From Loxodes magnus (lineage: Eukaryota > Ciliophora > Karyorelictea > Loxodida > Loxodidae), in the NCBI GenBank assembly GCA_946699065.1, contig CAMPDV010000096.1, positions 768,543-832,542 on the forward strand: a stretch of 64,000 nt of DNA. The letters are read 5' to 3'. The notes under the pieces were generated by a model, which saw only the letters and a program-made list of their open reading frames with translations, was not told where the DNA came from and made no database searches. Positions 1 through 13,012 of the stretch are shown here, in pieces (positions within the stretch are counted from its first letter, which is position 1; each line of letters begins with the position of its first letter). A program made the position numbers and the translations under genes.

Positions 1-1004
1 GTTTCATTAAGCTTTCTTAATTTTTTCAAATATTGGTAAAATTAATTAAAGTAGAGTTCTACAAAAGGAAGCTCTTTGTTGACCAGTACTATTATCTAAG
101 AACTTAATACTTAATAAGCTATTAAACTTATTTTAGCTCTATCTTTCTATAATTATGCTTCTAGAAATTTATCTCCCATTTCAGTATCAGTCTTTACAAA
201 TGCTTTTGTAAGAATCTTCTATAAAGTAATAAAATCTTGTACTTCAAATTGATTATCTTCAATTTTTTTAAGATACATCAAAGTTTGTAGTAAGCATTCT
301 TTAGTGGATATACTCTAATAAGCTTAAAGAAAAAGCTATTAATTTATTTATAGACAAAAGGGAATAAAAATAGGTAAAAAGGAAAGCAAAGGAATCACTA
401 TTGATATTAGTTTATCATTAGATGAAATAAGATTGCTCTTTTAGAGAGAAATAATAGAATGAAAATCTTCTTCAAACTAAAGAATTTTGACCTTCTGATA
501 GCTTCAGTTAAAATTGTATAGGATTGCTAGTTAAAAGTGACTAGATTTATATTTATGTTTTATAGTAGAATAAACTTTAAAAGGGTAACTTGATTTAAAA
601 TTTTAAGGTTATTTTTTAAATTTAAGTAATTATAGAGCAGATTGAAAATAATCTAGGATAATTGGTTTGTTATAGAAATGAAAATTTAGATTTAATTAAT
701 TTTAAATGAGTTTATTTTAGCTTTCCTTTTTAACTTATATAGACTTTTATTTTTTTAATTCATGCCTTAACTTTTTCGCTCCACTATTGAGACACTACTT
801 CTAATTAAAGAGGAAATACCTCTCTTTAATTCTTCAAATATCTTTTTACCGCTATTCAAAAATAATTGAAAACTTGGATAAAGTTTCAAATAGAAAGAAA
901 GCTTGTAATTGCTGAGAAATACTCGAAGATTAGTAAATAATAGTAAAATCAGGCTTTGACTTTGCTCTAAATTAAAAACTCTTTTGTTTCTTGTAGAATG
1001 CTAC
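1..1004. other. AT-rich sequence, no gene recognised
   Basis: No recognisable protein, RNA or repeat. On the minus strand a stretch around 780-950 reads as plausible peptide with TAA/TAG as Gln, but it lacks any domain and may be noncoding or a remnant of neighbouring genes. Confidence 0.4.
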
Positions 1005-1382
1005 TCATTATAAGTATGTACTATCTAATAAGCTTTTAATGAAGTAATCGTCTATTTAAGTAGCATATACACTGAAGATAACACTGAATTAAAATTAACA
1101 AAAACTTCTTATATTATGATTGCTTTTATTATCAAAAGTATACCTAAATCCTTCTCCATTAGAAGGATTATGAGCTATTGTATGAACTTCCTATTTTAAA
1201 GGTTCAAGTCTTTTATTTGTGATTTCCTAATTTCCAATTGCTGAACTTATAGAATTCAAAATTCCTTTTGGTTGTTAAAAGTTACTTTCATTCAGTTTGG
1301 AATATTTTGCATGACTATATTTATTTTGCAACTCCAGATTTCTAAAGAACATGAGTTTACTTTAGGCTGCCATATGTAGCAT
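1005..1382 (-). other. possible coding remnant, unrecognised
   Basis: With TGA as the only stop, a frame runs from an ATG at 1382 to TGA at 1005 (125 residues). Its middle part has more Gly, Pro, Asp and Glu than AT-rich noncoding DNA would give (short motifs such as AHNPSNGEGFRY). No domain is recognised and there is no second copy in the window to test conservation. It could be a decayed exon of the neighbouring minus-strand LRR pseudogene or chance. Confidence 0.22.
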
Positions 1383-2339
1383 TATTAGTCGAATTGGAAT
1401 AAAGATTAACTCTCATCTGAGGATTTAATTTGGCGTGATGTAATTGTAAACTGTAGCTAATTCATTCCTTTTAGAAGTGCTCGAAGGACTAAAAATAGAT
1501 ACCGATATAGAGTAAATTGATAATACTTCTTATTTTCAATTTATAAGCTTAAATTTCTCTAATAGTCTAACATGCTAAATGTATGTGAGCCTATACAAAC
1601 AATTCATAATAAAAGAGTTCTTATAAACTAACTTTTAACATTTAAATAGCATTATGCATTTCTTATAAACATAGGACTGAAAGTTCTTTATTAATTAAAT
1701 ATTTCAATTATGCAGCCAGTAGTATATTTAACCTGCTAAGTCTAAATATTAAGATTATAAAGAAAATATCCAAAATTCTAATTTAATTTAATTAAGAAAG
1801 AATTTGTTTTGTCATAGAACTATTAATAGAAATAAAGTATTTGACTAGCTTTATTATATCATTACTTATTGATCAGCTTTAATTAGAGAAATTTCTTGTA
1901 AAGTTTATTTGTATTGAAGCTGCTTATGCTTAAAGTATGAAAGAGCAAAGATATAGCAAGATATGAGAGATTTAAGCTATTAATTCATTAGAAGTTTAAG
2001 ACTTAAAAATTATTCATAGATCAAAACTCCTTAGATTGAAGTTTATCTTATGGGTTTTCTTACTCAGGCCTATCTTTTCTATAAACTAGTTTGCAATATA
2101 AAGATTCTTGAACCTAATCTACAGCTCTCTAATATGCTCTTTCTTTATGCTGGAGCAATCTTCTATATACAAATTTCTCATGTAAGAGTAAAAGGAGTAA
2201 ACTTAGTCTTGATTCTCATTTAGAGGAAGAGCATTGTCTGTAAGTTAATCGTTATAACTTATATCCATATTCTGCAATTTCAGTTCACTACTTATTATCT
2301 GTACTATATACTAATCTTAGAGAGTTCTGCATCTACACA
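1383..2339. other. no supported gene
   Basis: AT-rich sequence between the weak remnant and the LRR pseudogene. Its right end (about 2000-2339, minus strand) may hold further decayed leucine-rich repeats, but the frame is too broken to follow. Confidence 0.35.
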
Positions 2340-4353
2340 AACTCAATTTCTTTAGCTATTTCATCTAAGTGATTTCATTAACTCAAGTAGGGCCTTCAAA
2401 CGGTGTGCTATTTACTTAAAGATTCTTCAACTAAAGACATTTTAATCTTATAACTTGCAATGTTTGCTCTTTCAGTTTTCTGAGATTTCCTAAATTAATT
2501 TCCTAGAGTTATGCACAGCTAGTAAAAATTAGATTTAGCGACTTTCCTTTTACTGCTCTGACATTATTTATTAAGAGTGTTTTGTAATTCTTTCCATAAA
2601 TTCCTATCAACTCCATAGCTTTGCTGGATAATTATAGTCTCACTAAACTAAGTGTTGCAAGGTTGGGAGTGTTTTTAAGCATAAGGTACAAATTTTTATC
2701 GCTAAAGTATTAGCAAGCTTAAATTTCAACTATTCTAAGCTTATTTCATTAACTTGATCAGAAAGCACCGAAGGTTCTTGAAGAGAACAATTATTCGCAA
2801 ATCCTTAAGTCCTGGATGTTCTTTAGTTATTTAGTACTCAAAATTGTGCTTTATAGTTACTTATTATTATAAAGAAGGATTTGCTTGTTTAAATTTGGAC
2901 AGAAGTCAATAAAATCCTAAAGCATATCGTTTTTTCCAATTTATATCTCTTCAATTTAATTTCCTTTTTAGGTTAAATATCTCTTAATATGAAGTAAGTC
3001 AATCTTCTCACCTTCTATTTTTAATACTTTCAAATTCAAATTCAAGCAATAATCACTGAGAAAGCTTCCAGTGATATTATTGGTGTCTACTAGTTAGATT
3101 GACTCTAATTTCACTAACCTTTATAGGTAGCTTAGATCTTTATCATGCAACTAAATATCCATTAGCATTATTTTTGTTAAGTTTGAACAAAGTGAGATAT
3201 CAGGTAATTCTACTTGTTATTATATAGGTCAGCTATATATTTCTATTTCTTATATCAAGCTTTTATGTTTCTGAGTTTTATACCTAAGACACTAATTAAA
3301 TTTCTACTAGATTTCTTTGCACAAAGACATCGACAAATACTGAGTATCAAAAACTAGACTTCTGGTATCAGATAGCATCAACTATTTTAAAGCTCATTCC
3401 ATCATATTTTTGATGCAAACTTTTTCTCTTCCATAGTACTTACTAATTCATAAGTCTTAGAGTTTATATTTAAAACTCTTGAAATGCTTGTTAACTTATT
3501 GCAACCTGCAAATATCTTAATTACAAAGGAACTGAAATATCTAAAAAGGAACATTTTAGTTTTTTCAAACTCTTTCTTGCTAAGAAATTAGTTATATTCT
3601 CTTTTGCTAGCTTTCTCCTTAACTATTCTAGTTCTTTCTTTAAATTCTATGCTTCTTACTCAGGAAAATTACTTTTTCACTCGTAGTATTTTTTCCATCT
3701 AAAGTAGAGATACCTTTGCTAATTTCGTTGTAACCTTTAAATTAGCCTTTAGTCGCATTCTAGCGTACCAAAATTTATAGATACTTTGTTTTGGACTCTA
3801 CTTAAAATGGTAGACTCAAGCCCAGCATTATTTATTTTATAGTTTGGTGAAATTAACTCCAACCTAAAATCCCATCTTTTTCATCTTTCCTAAGAAAAAT
3901 TCATATTTGCTTAAATCAATTTTCAATTTCTTTGCTTTGTGATAGTTCAAGCAGAAGTGAAAAACCACAAATTTCAGTATAAAGATCTTATATTTATACT
4001 ACGTGCTGCTGATGGCCTTAACAGATTTAATTGCATATTTAGCAGAATATTTTGTCATCCATTTCGCAAAAGTACACAATACTCTGGATCTACCCACAAT
4101 CACACTTTAGACTAGCTTCCTGATTTATACTAGATCCTTCTGAATCATAAGACTAGATGCCCACAGAATCTGTCAAATATGAGTTTTAGCAACCCTATCT
4201 ACCCTGATTTTATGGAGACTTAATTTTACTTGAAACTTCGTATTTCATATACTAGCAATATGAAAACTCTCTTTCAGGCGAGTTTAGTGAATTATCACCA
4301 ATTTAACTATATTAATTAGCACAGCTAGTGCATAAATTATCAGAATGCTTCAT
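2340..4353 (-). pseudogene. B-box zinc finger / leucine-rich-repeat protein, frameshifted
   Basis: A minus-strand frame opens at ATG 4353, just after an in-frame TGA, and runs about 130 codons. It contains a B-box-like cysteine/histidine cluster near residues 84-120 (KCDCGQ, YFCE, FCQIC, CQGHQQH). Acidic residues are about as common as in real proteins. Near 3960, at a run of five A on the plus strand, the frame is lost and continues in a neighbouring frame (HFCLNYHKAKKLKID). Further breaks follow. Between about 3260 and 2750 leucine-rich repeats are clear (SNLTKIMLMD, LVKLESIQLVD, LKVLKIEG), and more LRR-like peptide occurs near 2400-2480 (LQVIRLKCLQLKNL). Proteins combining a zinc-binding head with LRRs are common in ciliates; binding partners are unknown. 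At least three frame breaks make this a pseudogene unless unrecognised introns explain them, and no GT-AG pair obviously does. Confidence 0.7.
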
Positions 4354-7300
4354 TTTATTAATTAAATAGTAACCTAATCATGCACTTAAATAGTCTATTT
4401 AATGAAAATTTCTTCAGAAATTCTTCTGAATTAAATAGTCATTCTAAACTTTTATCCAAATTAATTAAATGATTATAATCTTTCTTACCCTTTTACTTAA
4501 TCAATAGCTCGATTACCATCGGTTCGGTTATAAGGAAAAAATAGAGTTTAGAAAATGCAAAATTCTTTGATCTGCTTCCTTGTATCTTTTAATGATTACT
4601 AATTTTAGTTAAAGTTTTAAGTCAATTTCTTGTTTCTTAAATTTTTAAAATTCACTTCTTCTTAAACGAAATTTGAAAAAATAAGAATTTGAAGAAACAA
4701 AAATCAAGCAAGGTAATTAAGAAGAGTAAGCAAGAATAAAAAATTAAAAAATGATAAGTAGTTAAAGGAAAAATACGAGGACGAGATAGTAGAAATATGT
4801 TCTATTAATAGAGCCTTATTAGCTGAAATAATAAATTAGCTAATATAAGCTATAATTATAATCTTAAGTACTTTATTATTTAATTAATTAAAGGCTATTA
4901 ACTAATACTCCTCAAGCTCTTAATACGTTTTCATTTAAGCTTTAAATTTAACTAATAGCTTTGGTTATTTGGTACAATTAAAAAGGAAAAAGATAGAAAA
5001 ATGAAGTTTTTTATGAAAGTCTTTTTAATAGCTTTGTAAAGGTATGCTGAAAGACTAGAAATGAATTTATTAAAATTAAGATTATCGTTAAGAGATTTGA
5101 TACATATTGTTGTTTTTCTATAAAGGAAAAAGGAACGATATAATGATAGTTATTATCTATCTTTAACTAAATTTATATCTAAGATAAATATTGTTTCTCT
5201 TGTTAAAAAAGGTTAAATCAGATTTTCTCTATATTATTAAATGCTTTAAAAGCAATGCTTCTTCAATTAAGTTTGCAACTTTAATCATCATCAGTTTTTA
5301 CTCATTTTATGTTGGTTTCTTTTTAATTTGGCTAAAATATAATGCTTTCCTTTTAAATTTTATCTTGATTAAATGATATTGTTCATATTGAACAATACTT
5401 TTAATGATTTATTTTCTTCTATGATTTCACTTTAATTCGCTTAATATGAATTCTATTTCCAGCGCCTTTTTGAGAATATTTGCTGTAAATAATAAGAATT
5501 TAACTTGACTTGATTACTTTCCATTCAAGAATTATATTTCATTTATCTTTTTTAGTTCATAATGCTGCATTTTCCCTTATAGATTGAAATATACGCTGTT
5601 TTATTTTGTTAAATGAAGACTTAAGTTTTTTATTTTCAAAATACTAAAACTTTGTTTAAGCTTAACTTTGATAAAAATTTCTAATTTATTTGTTAGCAAG
5701 GTATTGTTTTAAAAAATGAAAGTGATATTTAGGATATTTCATATAGCAAATATCAAGTTTAGAATGTGTATTTAATCCTTTTTATTTAACTAACCATATA
5801 ATTATTGTCTTTCTCTAACTCTTTTTTGGAAACATATGTGAAGATTATTAGTACAAATATGATAAAATTAGCATATTAACTCTTCTTAATCAACTTCTTT
5901 CTTTTTCTATTATAGTAGTTTTCATTTCACTGAGATTCTTAATTTAGTAAGCATGTAGTATAAATAAAATAAAGTTTACAATTAAAAGGAGAAGGACTAT
6001 TAATATAGTATAAAAATCGTATAAAACTATAAAGTAACTGAGAAATTATAAAAGTATAATAACAGATAGACTTTATTCTTAGAAACTATTTTAAACTTTT
6101 CATATTGCTATCTTTTTATATCCATCTCAGTTTATCCTTAGCTTAGAAAACTACTATCCTAACAGATTAGAATTATTATATTTAAGAATTTAGAACTTTA
6201 AGTATTGAGCTAACCATAATATCAAGATAGAAGTATAATAGTTTTATTTTTTTCTAGTTTTAAAACTTCATATTAGAAAATTTGGATTTTAAGTTCCTGT
6301 CTCTTATAATTTTAATTAGGAGAACCACTTGATATAGTAAAAGAGTATTAATTCTAACTTTGATTTTGCTGATATTTTTCTTTATTCTAAGAATTAATAT
6401 AGAACCTTCTTTTTTAATTTAGAAATATTTTCTTTTGGTGCTATAATAAGAGATTTTGTCAACTATTAGCATTTGAGAAATATATTTGGAATATAACTTT
6501 TCCTTTTTATTATATATGCCAATGCATTTAATCTTAGAATAAACCTTTAAATGTTAATTTGTTTTCACTAAGTTAGCGAATTATCTCTAATATTTATCTT
6601 CATTTATTTTATTATTTTTCCTTATATTAAAGAAGCTTCTTCCTCTTCTTTTAGTTGAAATAAGAAATTCAATTGAGTATCTATTTGAAGAGATTGCTTT
6701 ATGATAATATTAGTGCCACCAAAGTTTTATTATAATTTAGATTACTACTCGTTAGTGGATTTCACATTTACCCTTTTTAAATCCTCATATATTCACTTTT
6801 TCCTAGAAACTTCTATCCAGTTAAATTCTATTTCTTCTAATTTAATTAGAAGTTAACGTATACTATTTCAGTATTAATATCAATTCCTTTCTTAATTTTA
6901 TCTCTTAAATTTAGCTAAAATCTAGTAAAGTTTCTAGTGTAGCTACTATTAAAAAATACTTGATCTACTAATTTTCCTCTATTTTATTAGCTATTAATTT
7001 TCAGTCAATAATCTTATAAATTATTCTTTATTTAGCTTCTAATATAGTTCAACTTAATAACTCTCTATTACTTTAAGGTTAGCAAATAGGTAAAGCTAGC
7101 TATTCTACTTTTATCTTTATTTATAACCTTTTTCCTTAATTAATATTACTAATACTGTCGCTTCATTAGGACCTATCTTTTATATATACTTATATCATTT
7201 AATTATAAGAATTACCCCACTTTATTACAACTCTTCCTGTGTTCATTTGGTATCCCGAATGATAAGGCTAGAAAGATTATATAAACTTACTAAAAGGTGC

Positions 7301-8349
7301 TTATAGAATTATTTAATAGCAGAAGAAGAGCAAATAGGTATACTAAAAATACTCAGATAGCATAAATAAATTAAGTCTTAGAAGAAATTCAACTAAATCT
7401 AACTAAATGATAAAAAGGAAAAAGCTAAATATCATTCCTTTTTAATTATGACTAAAGAAATAGTGCTAAGGTACCGATTGCTATTGGTTCAGATACTAAA
7501 TTTTGAATGATTTACTTAGGCTTTTAATTAGCTAATGGAACTTTGCTAAAATCAATTTTGCCTGTAACCTTTTAGTGTATAATTATTAATTAATATTATT
7601 AAAGATATAATAGAACAGTCTCTAAGTATAAATAAACGGGATAAATTAAGATAAATCTAAAGAGTAGATACTTTGAAGCATATATTAGTAGAAGGGAGTC
7701 TAATTGCTTTAAACTAATACTGGTTTCTTAATTAATCCTCATTTTTCTAATTGAATAGAAGACAGATACGAAACTCGATTTTAAACTAGATTCGAAAAAA
7801 ATATTTATATGAGATATATATATAAATACTCCTTTTCTGCTTGTATATCTTAAGTTACACTCTGAGTAGAGAATATAAAGTAAGCAAAGCATATAAATAA
7901 ATAGGCTTTATCTGGTATGTACTCTATTGCTACACTAATATTTTTAATTATCCTATAACCCAAACATGTATATTAAATTTAAGTATCATTATATCTAATA
8001 TTTTCTTTATACTATTGCACTAGAAAAATATCATGGATATATACAATTCATAGGATTTAAATTAAAGACTCTGTAAGGTCATCATTTCACTAACTAAAGG
8101 ATAGTATAAAAAATTTTGAATTATAGTTTAGTATTACATTTCTACTAAAAAGCCAAGATTTTTAAGAAAATGAATTAGTCATCTTATGCTCTTTAACTAA
8201 AGCCTAAATGAATATTTTTATATCACGAAAATTATTTAAGGTAATAGTTATGCCAAATAGCCAGATTTATATTTAAAAAAAGTACAAAGAATGTTTTAAT
8301 TATCGTTCCTTGAAATTAGCTTCATAAAAGTAAACTTGTAGTGCAACTT
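4354..8349. other. gene-poor AT-rich stretch
   Basis: About 4 kb with no convincing gene. Around 7150-7410 (plus strand) two adjacent frames give short protein-like peptides (LPHFITTLPVFIWYPE, then RRRANRYTKN), which may be a frameshifted remnant of an unknown gene. Nothing else is recognised. Confidence 0.4.
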
Positions 8350-8391
8350 TATTTTAATAGTGTTATTATCTATTTTAATAGTGTTATTATC
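8350..8391. repeat. perfect 21-bp tandem duplication
   Basis: Two exact, adjacent copies of a 21-base unit beginning TATTTTAATAGTG (8350-8370 and 8371-8391), followed by the first bases of a third. Too short to suggest more than local slippage. Confidence 0.9.
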
Positions 8392-9351
8392 TATTTTTAT
8401 TTAAAAGATTGAATTAACTAAAGCTATTAAAAATAAAGGATAAAGTACAAGCATTTGATATCTCTTTAATTAGAAGTTTTCTCTAATAATAAAAAAGAGT
8501 TTAATTAGATTCTTTTTTATGCTGACCATTATTCGTTAATTAGAGTCTAAATTCATCATACTTTTTTCCTTTTATCATACTTTTCGAATGATTCACTTAT
8601 TTAAATAATACTTAAGGAGACAAAACTTTTTAAGATAAACTATTAAACTATCTATATTACTTAAAGCCTATTTTATAGATAGTTAAGTGATTAGGATAAA
8701 TAACTTTGGCTCTAGAAAAAAAGAGCTACTAAGATGAGAAATTAAAACCTACTGAAAGCATAGTATATCACTTCCATAGAATTCTATGTAATTCTATTAT
8801 CTAAAAGAATATTATTTAGATTATTTATTAATTGGTAATCACATCAAGTATAAACCAACTGTAATTCATTCATCCATCTCAATAAAAAGTTAAGTTGAGG
8901 TATTTTATTTATTTTATACCCTTTAATTAGATATAATAAAAACTTTAACTTAAAGATAAGATCAAAGCTCTTTCTCAAAGTTGATAACTTTCTTAATTCA
9001 ACTCTTTCAGTAAAAAATACACTAATAATTTTATTAAATTCTTGCTACTTTTTCAATTAATGCATTTCTTTTCATAGGCAGAGATAATCAACGTAGAAAT
9101 AGAAGAGATCACCAAGGATTTTACGAGGAATATTTTTTAGATTTTTTACTAAAAAGGAATCATAAAAAACATAATTGAAGCATGATTTTTATAAAAGCTA
9201 CTTACTTATTTTAGATTAATGATTTATAATATTAAGAAAATTAAGATACCTTTAAGTAGCTTATTCTTTAATATTCATTAAAGTGTTGCTTAGATATTTT
9301 CTAATATTATATAAATAAATATATTTAACAGTTTAGCTTTATACTAGACAC
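8392..9351. other. no supported gene
   Basis: AT-rich region lying 3' of the minus-strand zinc-module gene. No similarity to the 3' flanks of the other family members was noticed. Confidence 0.4.
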
Positions 9352-9783
9352 TCAATTCTAGTTCTTTGAAGCTCTATATGCGTTTGTATAACACTATAAG
9401 CACATATTCCTTGCAAAAACTGTCTTTTCTGGGTGACCGCAAACGGGTATCTTGTTTTCTTTTATCTTTTTGGAGTAGCAGTCCGAGCACATATTTTTGG
9501 CGTAATGCTTCTTATTCTTATGAGGACAGTCTGTGATTTTCTTCACTTTCCTAAGTCTAAAAGTACCTTCTCGTTCACTATTTGAACTTTACAACTTTGT
9601 GAAAGCAGCAGTCTCTTTAACAATGTTATATAAGTTAAACTATTCGAACGGTAAAGGATCTAAATCTGCTCTGCTAAGTAATGGAGGCAGTTCTTTACAG
9701 AAAGGCCAGTTACTATCAAATGAGCCTTACTTAAAATCGCTAAGAAGAGTGGGCATTCCTTTAAAAATGAGATTACTATCCAT
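9352..9783 (-). CDS. small two-module zinc protein, divergent founder-type copy (A)
   Basis: Intact 143-residue frame from ATG at 9783 to TGA at 9352, using TAA/TAG as Gln at five codons. Layout: GMPTLLSDF near residue 10, WPFCKELPPLL at 26-36, a variable middle, a basic RLRKVKK, then two matching zinc modules C86-P-H88-x10-C99-x2-C102 and C115-G-H117-x10-C128-x2-C131, each ending in a CY pair, and a basic tail. Compared with the copies at 22-55 kb it differs at many bases while the cysteines, histidines, GMPTLL and KELPPL are kept and the frame never breaks, so the protein has been under selection. The palindrome ACACGTGT (9785-9792) lies immediately before the ATG. C-x-H/C-x2-C modules of this type occur in ciliate proteins; zinc binding is inferred, and DNA or RNA binding is only a guess. 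Confidence 0.85.
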
Positions 9784-9792
9784 AACACGTGT

Positions 9793-11994
9793 AATTATTA
9801 ATCTTTCATTTTGAAATTAAATCAATTTACAGTACTAAAACTAAGCTTTTATACATCTAATTGCATATTTATTTATCTTACTCATACCATATACTACTTA
9901 TATCAATCCTTCTTAGATATATCATTCTTTTATTTCTCTAAACCTACCATCTTCCCAAATCAACTTAATATATATAAAATCCGCTTAGAAAAATAAAAAG
10001 CAGATATAATAAATGAGTCAGATAGCATAATTCTATTAAAAGAGAGATAATTATCTTATATTCATTAGTTAAGACAATAAAGAGTACTTAATTAGCTAAC
10101 CTATTTTTCCATCCAATAAGTGCTTTAAAATATAGATAATCTTATAAATGAGGCTTTTGATTATTTTCGGTAAGAAACTTCACTTTTGCTATTTAGTATT
10201 AAGACTTTTATCATCTAATGCTTTTATAAGATCAAATAGGATTAAATGAGTACTGAGTATAAGAATATGTCTGATTTCTTTTTTAATAATAGGAGATATT
10301 CATGCTTATAATTAAGGTATAACTTTATATAAAAACCAAAGCGATTGGTATGTTAATTATTAAAGAGGATTTTTAAGTATAAGAAACTAGCCTATACACG
10401 TGGATTTTATAGTTGAAGTTGAATTTAAAATAGAAATAGACTTCGAGATATAAATTATAAGATTATAACCCTATAATTATTTGCAATCATAGCTTAGCTT
10501 TATTAAAGCTAAACCTAATTTAAATACAAGGCTCCAGTTTTTAGATAATAATTATTACGTTTCACGTATTTATAAATAAAGCTTAAAGTCTATTTATTCA
10601 ATAAGCTTATTTATTGAAACCTAAGTCTCAAAGTATTAGGCTAGTTAAAAGTTTAATAAAAAGGATAAAACCAAAGATAGATAATTTAGATTAGAATGAA
10701 ATTTCAGTTTTATTTTATTCTATTTAAAGTAAGAATCTAATTAGCCTATCAAATGAATTTTTCAACTACTTTTGATCAATTTTCAGAACTTATATCTTAG
10801 CTCTCTTTACATTAAGTTGACTTTCAGAGTATCATTTGATATTATATTCATCATGCTTTTATAATCAACTATAATCAGCTACGACATTTAAAGCGAAAAG
10901 TTTTTTTAATATCTGTTTCAAGAACACTTATCACATCGCTATTTATCAAGCAAGACTACTAATGCTATCACTGTTTTTAATATAATTTGAGTTTATAATT
11001 GATAAAGAAGTAAAATCCTTCTAAACTAGCAAATAAAATAAAGCTTATCTTTAAAATTTACGCATCCAGGTAAAACCCCAAAAGGCATAAAAAAGGTATG
11101 AGCATATTTTACTTAAATGACTCTCAATTGGTGTATCCTTAACTCTTATTTTAATTTAGATAACTAAAAGCTATACTTTAATTATTTCCAGTTTATCAAA
11201 TAATACAGCCAAATTGGTTTATACTTGAATATTTAATAAAGCTTTATACTAGGTATGCAAATAAATAGTAATAAGAACGTCACTTAATAGTAATTTATTT
11301 TAAGGAAAAGTATTTTATCCCTTCTTATGCTAGGAGATATATTTGAATGCATTAATATAAATTTATTCTCTTTTTTTATTATTCAACTACTTCTAAGAAA
11401 CAACTAAGTAATGAACATAGTATGTTTTATGCTTTATCATGTACTACGTAAAGTGAGAGTAGCAAATCAATATTTTCCGATTAAGATGTCCTACCTACTT
11501 CTCTCCATGTTAAAAGATTCTTGAGTCATTAAGATTATATAAAAAACTCTTAAAGTGATTTCTACAAAAGGAATCTTAGATAAGTATAAGAAGCAATAGT
11601 TATAGAAAATATCCTAATTGTATCAAAACTCTAATATAACTACAACTATCTTTATTTTTATCTTTAGACTTAATAACCAAAAATTGTTTTAATAGCTTAC
11701 TCTTAATCAATTTATTTTAAATAATATCAGATGCTATTTAATTTTTATCATACAGCTTCCACAATAATCAACCTATAATTTAACTATAAAACCTGCTATT
11801 AATTTTGTGTCTAGCTTTAATAAATTTCTTAAATAGGCAAAGTTGTTTTCTAAGTTAGTCATTACTAAGTCATTTAATATTAATGATATATATTAACTAT
11901 CTTACGTAAAAAATAATAAAATTAAGTTAAAGAAAATTAGGCTAATACGTTTGCCTTTATTTAGTAGTTTATAATAACACTTCAAAGTTTACCC
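9793..11994. other. no supported gene
   Basis: About 2.2 kb of AT-rich DNA. It includes one CCCCAAAA at about 11076, isolated and not a telomere array. Unlike the other family copies, no decayed paralogue was seen upstream of copy A here. Confidence 0.4.
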
Positions 11995-13012
11995 TCAAAT
12001 AGCTTAAATTAAGTTTTAAATTAAAATTAAAAGCAATAAACCAATAAATTACTTGTCAATCCTTAAAATCTTGTCACATCCTTCACAACTATAGACTAAA
12101 GTTATGCTTTATAAATTCGGAGCTCTGCAGCAAGAATAATTGTAAAAGTCTTTTAGGTTCTATCAAGCATTTCCAAAACTAAAATAGCAACATTTAAGTT
12201 AAAAATACTTACACATTTCTATTCTCTTTACGCTTAGGAACAGTTTTTATTTTCGCGAATCTTTTTGCCTAGCAGTAGCTGCAGAAAATTTCCTTTTTGG
12301 TAGTTGATAAATAGCTAATTGTATTAAGGCTTTCATTATTTCTATTTAATTTAATTTCTTCCTTTGTCTCTAGCTATTAAGAGCTAAGAAATTCAAATTG
12401 AGTAATAACTTTGTGCTTGTCTTATTGATCTTTAATTTTTTATTTCTCCTAATCTTGTTTCAGTATGCTAATATAATCTCCTAATCTGCTTTACTCCTGA
12501 GTTAGATTTAATAATTGAGTACTTGAAATTTCAGAACTGAGAATTTAGATAAAATCATCCTCTTATTTATTAGCATTTAAACAATTTTAATTATCTTTCT
12601 TACTAGTTTCACTTGAACCTGTTTATTTTCTGATATCTTGTTACATATTGCTCAATTTAAGGTGCTTCTCTGAAGATTTACTACTTTTCTTTTTAATTTT
12701 TAAACTAGTTTCTTTCATTTTTTATTGCAATTTTTCCTTCTAACTCTACAAGTTTCTAAGCTTTTACTACTAGTTATATATCAACCTATCATAAGTTCTA
12801 TTTTTAACTTTCACTTTCTAACTTTTATCAGAATCATAGCTTATCTTTCGTTAAATGCAATTATCCGTATAATTTTTCTACAAATATGAAAAACTCTTAT
12901 CAAGGTTCTTTTTGGGTTATATCTAGAGCTGGTATTTTAATTAGTAGCCTCTTTCGGCGCTTTTTGAATTTCTTTCTGGTTTAATTAGAAAAGAAGGCTA
13001 TTACTTCATCAT
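11995..13012 (-). CDS. coiled-coil protein with C-terminal cysteine pairs, one intron
   Basis: Exon 1 (12215-13012) is 266 uninterrupted codons from ATG 13012 in the ciliate code. A predicted 55-base intron (12160-12214) has a GTGTAAGT donor and a GATAG acceptor. Exon 2 (11995-12159) ends at TGA, giving about 320 residues. The first half is basic and Q/K-rich with heptad-like stretches (LRNLQSQKEKLQQKM). Later comes an acidic, Gln-rich region. The C-terminus has C244-x2-C247, the pair C276-C277 and C291-x2-C294, which could form a zinc site. Charged residues are as frequent as in real proteins, well above AT-rich noise. An alternative acceptor at TTTTAG would give a short tail (FGNA), but then the cysteine-rich segment lies out of frame. 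No family is recognised. It is the best candidate for an intact ordinary gene in the window. Confidence 0.62.
12160..12214 (-). other. predicted 55-base intron
   Basis: Minus-strand sequence starts GTGTAAGTAT and ends TTGATAG. Removing it joins an Arg-Asn codon pair to AAC in phase 0 and brings the cysteine-rich tail into frame. An alternative 3' site lies about 19 bases earlier (TATTTTAG). Predicted from sequence only. Confidence 0.5.

Noticed and set aside
7150-7410. Plus-strand peptides resembling a transposase or other gene
   Set aside because: Two short frames in different phases, no motif; not enough to call.
9533-9814. Plus-strand 93-residue frame
   Set aside because: Antisense shadow of zinc gene copy A; no independent motif.
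11076-11083. CCCCAAAA, a ciliate telomere-like octamer
   Set aside because: Single occurrence, no array; no chromosome-breakage 15-mer of Tetrahymena type was seen in the window either.
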